The notes beneath the pieces were generated by a model. That model did not search any database and was not told the origin of the DNA. It was given only the letters and a program-made list of their open reading frames with translations. A program made the translations under genes and the position numbers. Of a stretch of DNA of 64,000 nt, positions 26,117 to 34,328 are shown one piece after another. Numbering within the stretch: the first letter of the stretch is position 1; every line of letters begins with the position of its first letter. This DNA is from Treponema sp. (GTDB lineage Bacteria > Spirochaetota > Spirochaetia > Treponematales > Treponemataceae), in assembly GCA_024400915.1 (NCBI GenBank), contig JAKSLX010000003.1, positions 62,001-126,000 of the forward strand. Direction: 5' to 3'.

Positions 26117-26821
26117 CTAGTAGTTGTACCATCCGCTTGCTGTCTGGTCTGCCATCTGGAGCAGAAGTACCAGCGGGTTTTCAAGGAAGTTTGAATAGTT
26201 CATCATTTCAGTATCGGTAACATCGCTGAATCCCATGTGGCGACTTACGGCTTCGATTACATGACGCTTTTTTAAGTAACTTGGCATTGTTTCAATCAAA
26301 AGTAGAACAGATTCGTTTCCGTGTCCAAGGTTTCTGTTTCCGTCCTTAACAGTAAAGTAAGGTGTCTTCTTCCAGTTTCCAAATATGTCCTTTGTGTTTC
26401 TGAAGCTTGTCTGGTAAAAGCCTGCCTTGCAGAAGTCGTGTGCAATTGCTGAAACAAAAATGTCTTCTGCTGTAAACGAATATTTTTCTGCATGATTTGT
26501 CTTCATAAAGTCGATGAAGAATGCCCCAGTGAATTTAAGAGCCTGATATGCCACCTGAAGTGAATGAACGCAAAGTCCGCCGTCAAAGTTTCCGTGGAAT
26601 CTTGTGGACGCTGGGGAAGTGTAGTATTCGTGCTGTTCCATCCACTGAAGGAAAGCTGCGCATTCTTCCTTGTTTTCAATGCATTTTTCTGCCATGGCTT
26701 TGATTGTTGCCTTGATTTTTTCAATGTCATAGCCTTCATTTGTTATTGGCATGTTGTTTTCATATATTGAAATAAGGTCGTTTACATCGCATAAAAGTTT
26801 TTCAAATTCTTCTTTGTTCAT
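26117..26821 (-). CDS. HD-domain hydrolase
   Basis: The 234-residue protein shows an HD-superfamily metal-binding pattern: HSLQVAYQALKF, AIAHDFCKAG (the HD pair) and GHGNESVLLLIE, then ADQTASG. Such proteins are phosphohydrolases or nucleotidases; the specific substrate is unknown. The N-terminal 60 residues are helical. GGAG lies 8 nt before the ATG. Monocistronic, convergent with the radical SAM gene and divergent from sufS. Confidence 0.8.
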   Translation of the reverse strand: MNKEEFEKLLCDVNDLISIYENNMPITNEGYDIEKIKATIKAMAEKCIENKEECAAFLQWMEQHEYYTSPASTRFHGNFDGGLCVHSLQVAYQALKFTGAFFIDFMKTNHAEKYSFTAEDIFVSAIAHDFCKAGFYQTSFRNTKDIFGNWKKTPYFTVKDGNRNLGHGNESVLLLIETMPSYLKKRHVIEAVSRHMGFSDVTDTEMMNYSNFLENPLVLLLQMADQTASGWYNY

Positions 26822-26944
26822 CTATTTAACTCCATTTTAGATAAATATAGTTTAAAAGAACTGTTTAAGCAATTTATGTAATGGAGCTTGTTTGAATTTT
26901 TTTTGCCTATATGATAAATTGGTATATAAAATTTGGAGAATTCT

Positions 26945-28177
26945 ATGTCTTTGTCGGATTTGTATAGAAAAGATTTTAATATATTCAAGACCCCTGAAAA
27001 CGAAGGTGTCATTTACCTTGATAATGCTGCAACTGCTCAGCGTCCACAGTGCGTCATTGATGCAATTTCGGACTTTTATAATAAGGACAATGCCAATCCT
27101 TTGCGCGGTCTTTACGGTTTAAGTGTCCGTGCCACAGATGATTATGAAAATTCAAGGGCTGTTGTAGGACAGTTCATCAATTCTTCCCGTGCTGAAGAAA
27201 TCATTTTTACACGCAATGCTTCTGAAAGCCTTAACCTTGTGGCATATACATATGGAATGCAGAATGTAAAGGAAGGTGATGAAATCGTCATCAGCTGTAT
27301 GGAACATCATTCCAACATCCTTCCTTGGCAGATGGTTTGCAAGGCAAAGAATGCGAAGCTTGTTTGGCTTGAATGTGATGATCAGGCAGTCATTTCAAAG
27401 GAAGAATACGAAAGCAAGATTACTTCAAGGACAAAGATTGTTTCCATTGCCCATGTAAGCAATGTATTTGGAATTACAAATCCTGTAAAGGAGATTGCTG
27501 AATATGCCCACAAGGTTAACCCTGAATGCATAGTTGTTGTTGACGGTGCCCAGAGCACTCCTCACATGAAGGTTGATGTTCAGGCATTGGGGGCAGACTT
27601 CCTTGCCTTTAGCGGTCATAAGCTTTGCGGTCCTATGGGGATCGGTGCCCTTTACGGACGAATGGAGATTCTTGAAAAGATGCAGCCTTTTTTACGCGGT
27701 GGAGAAATGATCGAATATGTTACTCGCGAGGATGCAACATATGCGGAAGTTCCTCACAAGTTTGAAGCAGGTACTGTAAACGCAAGCGGTGCTGTAGGAC
27801 TTGCTGCTGCAATCAAATATATTGAATCCATCGGTCTTGAAAAAATTGAAGAGAATGACAATAACCTTGCAAAGATCATCATGGAAGGCCTTGCAGAGAA
27901 TCCTTTTGTTCATGTGATAGGAAACAAGGATTACAGAAAGCACTGCGGTATTGTTACGTTTACAATTGATGGTGTTCATCCTCATGACATTTCATCGATT
28001 TTGGATTCTGAAAAAATTGCAATCCGTGCAGGACATCACTGTGCTCAGCCTTTGATGCAGAAACTTGGAGTCGGATCAACAGCAAGAGCCAGCTGCTATT
28101 TCTACAACACAGAGGAAGAATGCCGCAAGTTTGTTGAAAAAGTTGGTCAGGTCCGCAAGTGGATGGGATATAAGTAA
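26945..28177 (+). CDS. sufS: Cysteine desulfurase, SufS type
   Basis: A 410-residue PLP enzyme. The PLP-lysine is Lys226 in FSGHKLCGP, and the catalytic loop is RAGHHCAQP near residue 364 (group II, SufS-like). It removes sulfur from cysteine and passes it as a persulfide, here presumably to SufU encoded next. ATG at 26945 is chosen because GGAG lies 6 nt upstream; an in-frame TTG at 26933 would be within the putative promoter region. The stop codon is the first three bases of a heptanucleotide tandem array that runs into sufU. Confidence 0.95.
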   Translation: MSLSDLYRKDFNIFKTPENEGVIYLDNAATAQRPQCVIDAISDFYNKDNANPLRGLYGLSVRATDDYENSRAVVGQFINSSRAEEIIFTRNASESLNLVAYTYGMQNVKEGDEIVISCMEHHSNILPWQMVCKAKNAKLVWLECDDQAVISKEEYESKITSRTKIVSIAHVSNVFGITNPVKEIAEYAHKVNPECIVVVDGAQSTPHMKVDVQALGADFLAFSGHKLCGPMGIGALYGRMEILEKMQPFLRGGEMIEYVTREDATYAEVPHKFEAGTVNASGAVGLAAAIKYIESIGLEKIEENDNNLAKIIMEGLAENPFVHVIGNKDYRKHCGIVTFTIDGVHPHDISSILDSEKIAIRAGHHCAQPLMQKLGVGSTARASCYFYNTEEECRKFVEKVGQVRKWMGYK

Positions 28178-28293
28178 TTCTTAATTATGAATTCTTAATT
28201 ATGAATTATGAATTGTGAATTATGAATTGTGAATTGTGAATTGTGAATTGTGAATTATGAATTGTGAATTGTGAATTATGAATTGTGAATTGG
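28175..28293. repeat. Heptanucleotide tandem array between sufS and sufU
   Basis: Seventeen successive 7-nt units, mostly GAATTGT or GAATTAT, with TAATTCT, TAATTAT and GAATTCT variants at the left end, fill the gap exactly. The first unit overlaps the sufS stop codon (TAA) and the last, GAATTGG, supplies the GGAG ribosome site of sufU together with the next two bases. Units become more regular towards the right. The reverse complement of the GAATTAT unit recurs at 56222-56256. Confidence 0.9.
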
Positions 28294-28300
28294 AGTAAAT

Positions 28301-28777
28301 ATGGATCTTAAAGCACTTTATCAGGAAATACTGAACGAACATAATCTTAACCCAAATAACCGTGGTGAAACTGCAGATGCAAATTTTGTTCTCCGTGGTG
28401 TAAACCCAAGCTGCGGTGACGACATTACACTTAACCTTAAGGTTGATGACAATGGAATCATTACAGGCGGAACTTTTGCAGGATCAGGTTGTGCCATAAG
28501 CCAGGCAAGCGTTGACATGATGCTTGACAATGTTATCGGTAAATCAAAGGAAGAAGCACTTCGACTTGCATCACTTTTCATGGACATGATCAAGGGAAAG
28601 GCAGAAGGTGATGCTTTGGAAGACCTTGATGAAGCTGCAAGCCTTCAGAATATCAGTACCATGCCTGCCCGTGTAAAATGTGCTGTTCTTGGGTGGCACA
28701 CAATGGAAGAAATGCTTAAGAACGGAAAAACAGAAGCAAAGGGAACAGCAGAACACTGTTCTACAGAAGGAATGTAA
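28301..28777 (+). CDS. sufU: Iron-sulfur cluster assembly protein SufU
   Basis: The 158-residue protein is an IscU-fold protein of the SufU type with three conserved Cys (38, 64, 127) and Asp40 in PSCGDDITL and AGSGCAISQAS. SufU accepts sulfur from SufS, usually as a zinc-dependent sulfurtransferase, for Fe-S cluster building. The C-terminus has an extra tail with a Cys (EHCSTEGM). The ribosome site GGAG is formed by the end of the tandem array. sufB, sufC and sufD are not in the window. Confidence 0.93.
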   Translation: MDLKALYQEILNEHNLNPNNRGETADANFVLRGVNPSCGDDITLNLKVDDNGIITGGTFAGSGCAISQASVDMMLDNVIGKSKEEALRLASLFMDMIKGKAEGDALEDLDEAASLQNISTMPARVKCAVLGWHTMEEMLKNGKTEAKGTAEHCSTEGM

Positions 28778-28778
28778 T

Positions 28779-30035
28779 ATGAATCCAAATGTAACAAGAG
28801 TATTGCTAAAGCCAAAAGAGGATAGGGAAATCAACCAGGGCTTCCCTTGGGTTTTTGACAATGAGATTGCTTCTGTAAAATATAATGCAAAGGACGGGAC
28901 AGGCGTAAAGACTTCATCCCTTGCAGAATGTGATGTTGACGACGGTACAGTTGTAGAAGTATGTACAAATGCCGGCGGATTCCTGGGTACAGGCGTAATC
29001 AACAGAAAGTCTAAGATTACAATCCGTATTTTCAGCCGTGAACATGCCGATCAGATTATGGCAGATACCTATGCTTACTGGGACAAGGTAATTCGCAATG
29101 CAGTGAATATCCGAAAATTGAACTTTGCGGAAAACGACAGCTATCGCCTTGTTTTCGGTGAAGCAGACTTTGTTCCTGGTCTTATCTGTGAACGCTATGT
29201 TGACGACGGAAATGTTTACATCGTAATTCAGTTCCTTGCCCTTGCCTGTGAAGTATTCCGTAAGGAAATCCTCAAGGCTATTGAAAATACCTGCAAGCCT
29301 TATGCAATTTTTGAAAGAAGCGATGCCGGCGTTCGCGAAAAGGAAGGCCTTGAAGAACGCTCCGGCTGGATTGGAAAACAGGGAAAAGAAGTCATTACAA
29401 TCGTTGAAAACGGAATCCAGATTGAAGTTGACATTGCCCGCGGTCAGAAAACAGGTTACTTCCTTGATCAGAAATTCAACCGTGCCCGTGTCGCAGAATT
29501 CTGCCGCGGAAAAAAGGTTCTTGATACATTTACACATACAGGTGCCTTTGGTCTTAATGCTTTCAAAGCCGGAGCCAGGGATGTTACAAGCGTAGATATT
29601 TCAGAAGACGCAGTAGAGCTTGTCAACCGCAATATTAAGAACAATGGTGCAGAAAAGGTTGTAAAGGCTGTCTGTGCAGATGTTTTTGATGTTCTCAAAA
29701 AGTATGAGATAGAAGGCGAAAAGTTTGATGTAATCATACTTGATCCACCTGCATTTACAAAGAAGGCAAAGGCCATAGAAAAGGCTTACGGCGGATACAA
29801 GGAAATCAACCTTCGTGCCATGAGAATTCTCAATGAAGGCGGAATCCTCGTTACCTGTTCATGCTCCCATTACTTCGATGAAAATACTTTCTATGACATG
29901 ATAATGCATGCCGCAAAGGACAGCCATAGAAGGGTACAGGTTCTGGAAAAGCGAGGTGCTGCTCCTGATCATCCTGTTCTTCTTGGATATCCAAAGAGCG
30001 AATACCTTAAGTGTGCCATATGCAGGGTTCTGTAA
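28779..30035 (+). CDS. Class I rRNA methyltransferase, RlmI-like
   Basis: The 418-residue protein starts at ATG 28779, one base after the sufU stop codon. Its N-terminal 75 residues form a PUA-like RNA-binding domain, the middle is an EEHEH-type linker domain, and the C-terminal Rossmann domain binds SAM (VLDTFTHTGAFGLNAF). The catalytic motif is LDPPAFTK, and TCSCSHYF matches the Cys motif of m5C methyltransferases. RlmI methylates C1962 of 23S rRNA; this homologue probably does the same or a related site. Its last 16 nt overlap miaA. Confidence 0.87.
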   Translation: MNPNVTRVLLKPKEDREINQGFPWVFDNEIASVKYNAKDGTGVKTSSLAECDVDDGTVVEVCTNAGGFLGTGVINRKSKITIRIFSREHADQIMADTYAYWDKVIRNAVNIRKLNFAENDSYRLVFGEADFVPGLICERYVDDGNVYIVIQFLALACEVFRKEILKAIENTCKPYAIFERSDAGVREKEGLEERSGWIGKQGKEVITIVENGIQIEVDIARGQKTGYFLDQKFNRARVAEFCRGKKVLDTFTHTGAFGLNAFKAGARDVTSVDISEDAVELVNRNIKNNGAEKVVKAVCADVFDVLKKYEIEGEKFDVIILDPPAFTKKAKAIEKAYGGYKEINLRAMRILNEGGILVTCSCSHYFDENTFYDMIMHAAKDSHRRVQVLEKRGAAPDHPVLLGYPKSEYLKCAICRVL

Positions 30036-30955
30036 ATACAGTTGTGCTTCTTGGACCTACAGCCGTCGGCAAAACTTGGCTTGGGGTTCAGCTTGCACGA
30101 TATTTTGGATGGGAAATCATCTCCGCTGATTCAAGACAGGTATACAAAGGCCTTGATCTTGGCAGCGGAAAGGATATCAACGAATATTCTGAAGGTGGGT
30201 CTCCCGTTCCATATCATCTCATTGACATTACGACTCTTGCAAGCGAATACAATGTCTTTAACTTTCAGCAGGACTTCTATAGGATTTTTTCTGAAAAACA
30301 GCAGCAGAATGAAATGTCTTTCATCGTCGGTGGAACAGGCATGTACATTGATTCCGTTGTCCGCGACTATGAATTGATTCCTGTTCCTGAAAATCCAGAA
30401 CTTCACAAGCAGCTTTTTGATACTCCTCTGGAAGAACTTGCAAAACAGTTGCTTTCTTTAAAACCAGACCTTCACAATAAAAGCGACCTTGTTCTTAAAG
30501 ATCGTGTTGTAAAGGCATTGGAAATCGAATTGTACAAGAGATCTCCTGAAGGAAAGGCAGTTCTTGAGGAAAAGAATTCCCGTCCAAAGGTAAAGCCTTT
30601 TGTCATCGGGACTACAATAAATCGCAATGAACTTCACAGTAACATAGAAAAGCGACTCTTTGAAAGAATAGACCAGGGAATGATTGAGGAAGTTGAAAAG
30701 CTTCACGAGGAATATTCCTGGGAACGCCTTGAAAAACTTGGGCTTGAATACAGGTATGTAAGTTTTTTTCTTGAAGGAAAGATTCAGTCTAAAAAAGAAA
30801 TGGCAGACGAGCTTTATCATGCCATCTGCCAGTTTGCCAAACGCCAGGAAACCTGGTTCCGCGGAATGGAAAGAAAAGGTGTAGAAATTCACTGGCTGCC
30901 TGAAGATAATGATAAGCAGGTTAAGCTTAAGGCTGCCTTGGATTTACTTTCTTAA
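30020..30955 (+). CDS. miaA: tRNA dimethylallyltransferase
   Basis: The 311-residue enzyme has the P-loop GPTAVGKTWLGVQLA, the ISADSRQVYKGLDLGSGK motif and FIVGGTGMYIDSVV, all MiaA hallmarks. It attaches a dimethylallyl group to A37 of tRNAs reading UNN codons. ATG 30020 is preferred to an in-frame GTG at 30011; both overlap the upstream methyltransferase gene. The sufS to miaA run is therefore tightly packed. A structured intergenic element follows. Confidence 0.93.
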   Translation: MQGSVNTVVLLGPTAVGKTWLGVQLARYFGWEIISADSRQVYKGLDLGSGKDINEYSEGGSPVPYHLIDITTLASEYNVFNFQQDFYRIFSEKQQQNEMSFIVGGTGMYIDSVVRDYELIPVPENPELHKQLFDTPLEELAKQLLSLKPDLHNKSDLVLKDRVVKALEIELYKRSPEGKAVLEEKNSRPKVKPFVIGTTINRNELHSNIEKRLFERIDQGMIEEVEKLHEEYSWERLEKLGLEYRYVSFFLEGKIQSKKEMADELYHAICQFAKRQETWFRGMERKGVEIHWLPEDNDKQVKLKAALDLLS

Positions 30956-30962
30956 TAGTAAT

Positions 30963-31035
30963 CTCGATTGCATCGCAATCGAGGGGCGAAAGTTAGCTCC
31001 GCAGTAAGTAACTTTTTAAGCAAACGCTTTCGCCC
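30963..31035. repeat. Composite palindromic element after miaA
   Basis: A perfect 9-bp hairpin, CTCGATTGC (30963-30971) with GCAATCGAG (30975-30983), abuts a second inverted repeat, GGGCGAAAG (30984-30992) with CTTTCGCCC (31027-31035). Inside the second lies a third pair, AAAGTTA (30989-30995) with TAACTTT (31009-31015), that competes with the outer stem. TTTTT follows TAAC on the plus strand, so it may terminate miaA. The compact composite form also looks like a dispersed palindromic repeat; whether it has other genomic copies is not visible here. Confidence 0.5.
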
Positions 31036-31256
31036 TAGATGTTTGCTGCCATTCTGTCTTCTGCAGTTTCAATCTTTGTAAGATATCCAGTTCTGATGCA
31101 AGATTCAAACAATGATTTTGAGATGAAATCTGTTGTGATGTCATCGTATCCGTCTTTGTCACGAACGATTCTAACTACATATCCGTCTTCTGTTTCCTTG
31201 ATGATTGTCATGTAGTCGCCTGAATTACCGATGCTTTTAAGTGTGTAGTATGCCAT
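31035..31256 (-). CDS. Small protein of unknown function
   Basis: A 73-residue soluble protein with no recognised domain, rich in charged residues (KETEDGYVVRIVRDKDGYDD). The strong ribosome site GAGGGG lies 8 nt before the ATG, and the leader is long, with a small hairpin (ACAGG TTT CCTGT) just upstream of that site, which supports a real, regulated gene. Its stop codon touches the composite palindrome. Divergent from tatD. Confidence 0.65.
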   Translation of the reverse strand: MAYYTLKSIGNSGDYMTIIKETEDGYVVRIVRDKDGYDDITTDFISKSLFESCIRTGYLTKIETAEDRMAANI

Positions 31257-31393
31257 ATTTTACCCCTCTGACAGGAAACCTGTTCTGAAACATGTCCCCA
31301 AAATATTAGCTTTTATTCCATAGGTCACTTAATAACCTTATACTTTATTTTCGGTATTTAAGTGGGATTGTTTAGTTTTTTTTCCCTTTAAGT

Positions 31394-31399
31394 TAAAAT
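31394..31399 (+). promoter_or_regulatory. -10 box placed for a leaderless tatD transcript
   Basis: TAAAAT ends 6 nt before ATG 31406; the expected +1 is that A. The -35 at 17 nt is TTTAGT (31371-31376), weak. No ribosome site is present. Confidence 0.4.
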
Positions 31400-31405
31400 G
31401 TTGGC

Positions 31406-32173
31406 ATGATGTATTTTGATGCTCATTTTCATCTTGTTCCCTCTGTTGAACAATGCGGTTTAGAAAAGCTTCTGGAATTCTATAAATCCGAAAACCATGC
31501 AATTACCTGTGCCCATAACGTGGATGAATTTGAAAAGCAGGATTTCTTTATACGAGACAATAATCTTGACGGTGTGATCCTTCAATCTTTTGGAATACAT
31601 CCGCAGCTTCCATTGGTTTTCAATGCAGAATATCTTGAAGAATTGCTGAAAGAAAAGCGTATAAAATTAATTGGTGAAACTGGATATGACTTTTTTACGG
31701 ATGAATTTAAAACATGTGAAAAAGAACAGATTGAAGCATTTCACATTTGCCTTGAACTTGGCCTAAAGTATAATGTTCCCCTTGTAATTCATAACCGGAA
31801 GGCCTTGGACTTGATGTTCACGGAAATAAAAAGCCTTTCAAAACTTCCTTTGGTTCTTTTCCATTCCTTTGCTTTTTCAAGTCGCGAAGCTTTTTCCATT
31901 TTGGACCACAATGTAAACGGTGTCTTTTCTTTTTCAAAACAGATTTTAAACGGCAACAAAAAATCAATCTCTTGTGTAAAAGACCTTCCCTTGGAAAGAA
32001 TTTTTATGGAAACGGATGCACCTTTTCAGACTTTAAAAGGAGAATCTTATACTTTGCCTTCTGAAATTGCCAGGATTTACGAGGAAGGTGCAAGGATAAA
32101 AAAACTGTCCCTTGAATCATTTGCCGATGAAACAAAGGACAACTTTGAAAAAATATTCCGTATGTTTTTGTAA
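31406..32173 (+). CDS. TatD-family metal-dependent hydrolase
   Basis: The 255-residue TIM-barrel protein keeps the TatD metal ligands: HFH near the N-terminus (DAHFHL), Glu in LIGETGYD, His in VIHNRK, His in LFHSFAF and Asp in METDAPF. TatD proteins are magnesium-dependent 3'-5' DNA/RNA exonucleases or related phosphoesterases. It is more divergent than typical YcfH/TatD. The ATG at 31406 has no ribosome site and lies 6 nt after a -10 box; a second ATG follows immediately. Convergent with lnt, 2 nt apart. Confidence 0.85.
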   Translation: MMYFDAHFHLVPSVEQCGLEKLLEFYKSENHAITCAHNVDEFEKQDFFIRDNNLDGVILQSFGIHPQLPLVFNAEYLEELLKEKRIKLIGETGYDFFTDEFKTCEKEQIEAFHICLELGLKYNVPLVIHNRKALDLMFTEIKSLSKLPLVLFHSFAFSSREAFSILDHNVNGVFSFSKQILNGNKKSISCVKDLPLERIFMETDAPFQTLKGESYTLPSEIARIYEEGARIKKLSLESFADETKDNFEKIFRMFL

Positions 32174-32175
32174 TT

Positions 32176-34254
32176 TTATTTTTCTGCTATGGCTTTTGTT
32201 TTTGTCGCAGCTGTTTTTTTATCTGCTTTTTTCGGTTCTGTCTTTTTTACTGAAGCTGCTGTCTTTTTCTTTTCGGAAACTTTCTTTGTTTCTGTTTTTG
32301 TTCCTGCATTTTTTTTCTTACTTGTTTCCTGTTTCTTTTCTTTTTTTTCAGCCTTTGTTCCTGATGAAATTTTTACCGCTGTCTTTTTCTTTGATGTAGT
32401 TTTTGATTTCACTGTTTTTCCTTTGTTGACACTAACGGCAATATCATCATCCTCTTCTTCAATGTTTATGATGCGCTGATTTATTTTCTTCATTTCAACG
32501 AGGTAAGGCTTCCAGATATTGAATAGTGAATGAAGAATGAATGTCATCACACACAATGCAAGAAGGATTACAAACCAGTCTCCGCAGGCTGCATAGATTG
32601 TGTTCTTTCTTTCATAAACGGGAATTGAGTAGGCAAGTGCTCCTTCTTCAAAAAGCGGAAGGTCTGCAAGAATTTTTCCTGCCGGGTCTAAAACTACCGT
32701 ATATCCTGAGTTTGCACATCGTACAAGAGTTGTTCTGAATTCCGTTGCAAGGTAGCTTGCCACAATGAAGTGCTGCATCTCGGAAGATCTAGTTTTAGAC
32801 CAGGAATCGTTTGTAATGTTAAGGAACAGTTCGCTTCCCATGTTATAAAGGTTTCTGCAGATTGTCGGAAATGCATCTTCGAAACATATTGGGGTAGTGA
32901 AATTTAAATATCCGTCTGGATTTGCGGCTGCCCCGTTTATGTACAGTTCAGTCTTGCTAATGTCTGAAAGTCCTGCTTCGTTAAGTTCTATTGTTTCATA
33001 GAGCTTATGTCCCGTGTTCAGTGGAGGCATGTCTGAAAGATGTTCCTTAAGTGGAATTTTGAAAAGCACATACTGGAATCCTGATGTTAGAGTTGAATTG
33101 AATCCTACAACTTCATTCATGAATAAAGTCATGAGTGGGTTGTCATAGTAAGGAATTTTTTCAGCAAAAGGAACAAGCTGAATCTTGCTGTAGAAACCGG
33201 AATAGGATCCTTCCTTGTCAAATAGTATGGCACTGTTTGCATAGTGTCTTTTCTTGTTGTTGATTTTTGCCATGCCACCAATAAGAAATGGGATTTGCTT
33301 TTTGTTTATGAAGGTTTTTAGGGATTCATCTTCCGGAAATCTAGAATAGTAGAATCTGGCCCCAGGAAAATTCTTTGCAAGAACTCCTTCGCTCCATACA
33401 ACAAGGTCGGTTTCCTTTCCTTCGGCGGCTAATCGCTCAATACCTTCGTCTGTAAGTTTTTTTGAGATTGCAATTGATTCTCCGTCCCCAGTTTCCCACG
33501 GATCTACATTCTGCTGAACGAGTACTGCGTTGAAATGTTTTTCCGGTGTTCTAGGTATTGCATATTGGAAAATTCCATAAAGCCCTGAAATTGCAAACAA
33601 AGATACTGTAAACAAAAGGGCTTGCCTGTAGTTGGAAAGAAGTTTTCTGTCTCCTGATGAAGTAATAAGGTTTAGGCCTTCTGCAAAGAGGCATGAAAAA
33701 ATGGAATAGATGAAGGTTATTCCGTAAACGCCAGTAACATCAGCTATCTGCGTGAAGATTTTCCAGTTGTAGGCAGCCATGGAAACTGTTCCCCAAGGAT
33801 AGCCCATGGCACCAACAGATTTTTCATATTCAAAGAGAACCCATATTGCGGAAAACCAAAGCATTCTTTTAAAAATAGAATAACAGTCTGTTCCTGAATT
33901 TTCCTTAAGTTTGCTGTCTTTTTTTACTGTTGCAGGGTAGGCATAGGCCATCATTCCCATAAGTCCGCCCTGAAAAGCTGTGCCGGCAGCACTTGCTCCA
34001 AGAGTAAAGGCTGCAAAACCGTGGAAATTTGCGAGCCAGTAGCTGGAAATCATGTGTACTGTCAGTACCTGAAGAAAGTATATAACAAAACATTCTTTGT
34101 AAGATTTACTTTTGTAAAGGGCAATGTAAAGGGGGGCTAGACAAAACAGGGCAAGGAAAGGTGAGCCGTATGGAATCAGCTCGCTTGCAATGGCAAAGCC
34201 TTCTATGACGCCGGAAAATACAGCATAAAAAACTTGTAAAACCGTTAGATTCAT
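32176..34254 (-). CDS. lnt: Apolipoprotein N-acyltransferase with lysine-rich C-terminal tail
   Basis: Residues 1-590 form a normal Lnt: several N-terminal membrane helices, a periplasmic nitrilase domain and a final membrane helix near 565-587. The nitrilase domain has Glu in VVWSEGVLA, Lys in YSKIQLVPFAEKIP and Cys in TPICFEDAFP. It N-acylates the lipobox cysteine of lipoproteins. Beyond this is an extra tail of about 100 residues (591-692): a short acidic stretch, then about 80 residues of which roughly 31 are Lys, with Thr, Ala, Ser and Glu, resembling histone-H1-like tails. By Lnt topology the tail should be cytoplasmic. The start at 34254 has no ribosome site and lies 6 nt after a -10 box. 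Confidence 0.92.
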   Translation of the reverse strand: MNLTVLQVFYAVFSGVIEGFAIASELIPYGSPFLALFCLAPLYIALYKSKSYKECFVIYFLQVLTVHMISSYWLANFHGFAAFTLGASAAGTAFQGGLMGMMAYAYPATVKKDSKLKENSGTDCYSIFKRMLWFSAIWVLFEYEKSVGAMGYPWGTVSMAAYNWKIFTQIADVTGVYGITFIYSIFSCLFAEGLNLITSSGDRKLLSNYRQALLFTVSLFAISGLYGIFQYAIPRTPEKHFNAVLVQQNVDPWETGDGESIAISKKLTDEGIERLAAEGKETDLVVWSEGVLAKNFPGARFYYSRFPEDESLKTFINKKQIPFLIGGMAKINNKKRHYANSAILFDKEGSYSGFYSKIQLVPFAEKIPYYDNPLMTLFMNEVVGFNSTLTSGFQYVLFKIPLKEHLSDMPPLNTGHKLYETIELNEAGLSDISKTELYINGAAANPDGYLNFTTPICFEDAFPTICRNLYNMGSELFLNITNDSWSKTRSSEMQHFIVASYLATEFRTTLVRCANSGYTVVLDPAGKILADLPLFEEGALAYSIPVYERKNTIYAACGDWFVILLALCVMTFILHSLFNIWKPYLVEMKKINQRIINIEEEDDDIAVSVNKGKTVKSKTTSKKKTAVKISSGTKAEKKEKKQETSKKKNAGTKTETKKVSEKKKTAASVKKTEPKKADKKTAATKTKAIAEK

Positions 34255-34260
34255 TGTATT

Positions 34261-34289
34261 ATTTTAGTAGTATATATAGAAAAATTCAA
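34261..34289 (-). promoter_or_regulatory. lnt promoter predicting a leaderless mRNA
   Basis: Minus strand: -35 TTGAAT (34284-34289), 17-nt spacer, -10 TAAAAT (34261-34266), then AATACA and the ATG. This is one of the best-formed leaderless candidates in the window. Confidence 0.6.
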
Positions 34290-34328
34290 CATTTTAAATA
34301 GTATAAAAAGTGGGGAGGGCTCATCACA

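Noticed and set aside
26903..26930. TTGCCT-N16-TATAAA as the sufS promoter
   Set aside because: Its start site would fall inside the GGAG ribosome site of sufS, so another upstream promoter is more likely.
28175..28293. CRISPR-like array
   Set aside because: The repeat unit is 7 nt with no spacers; it is a simple tandem array.
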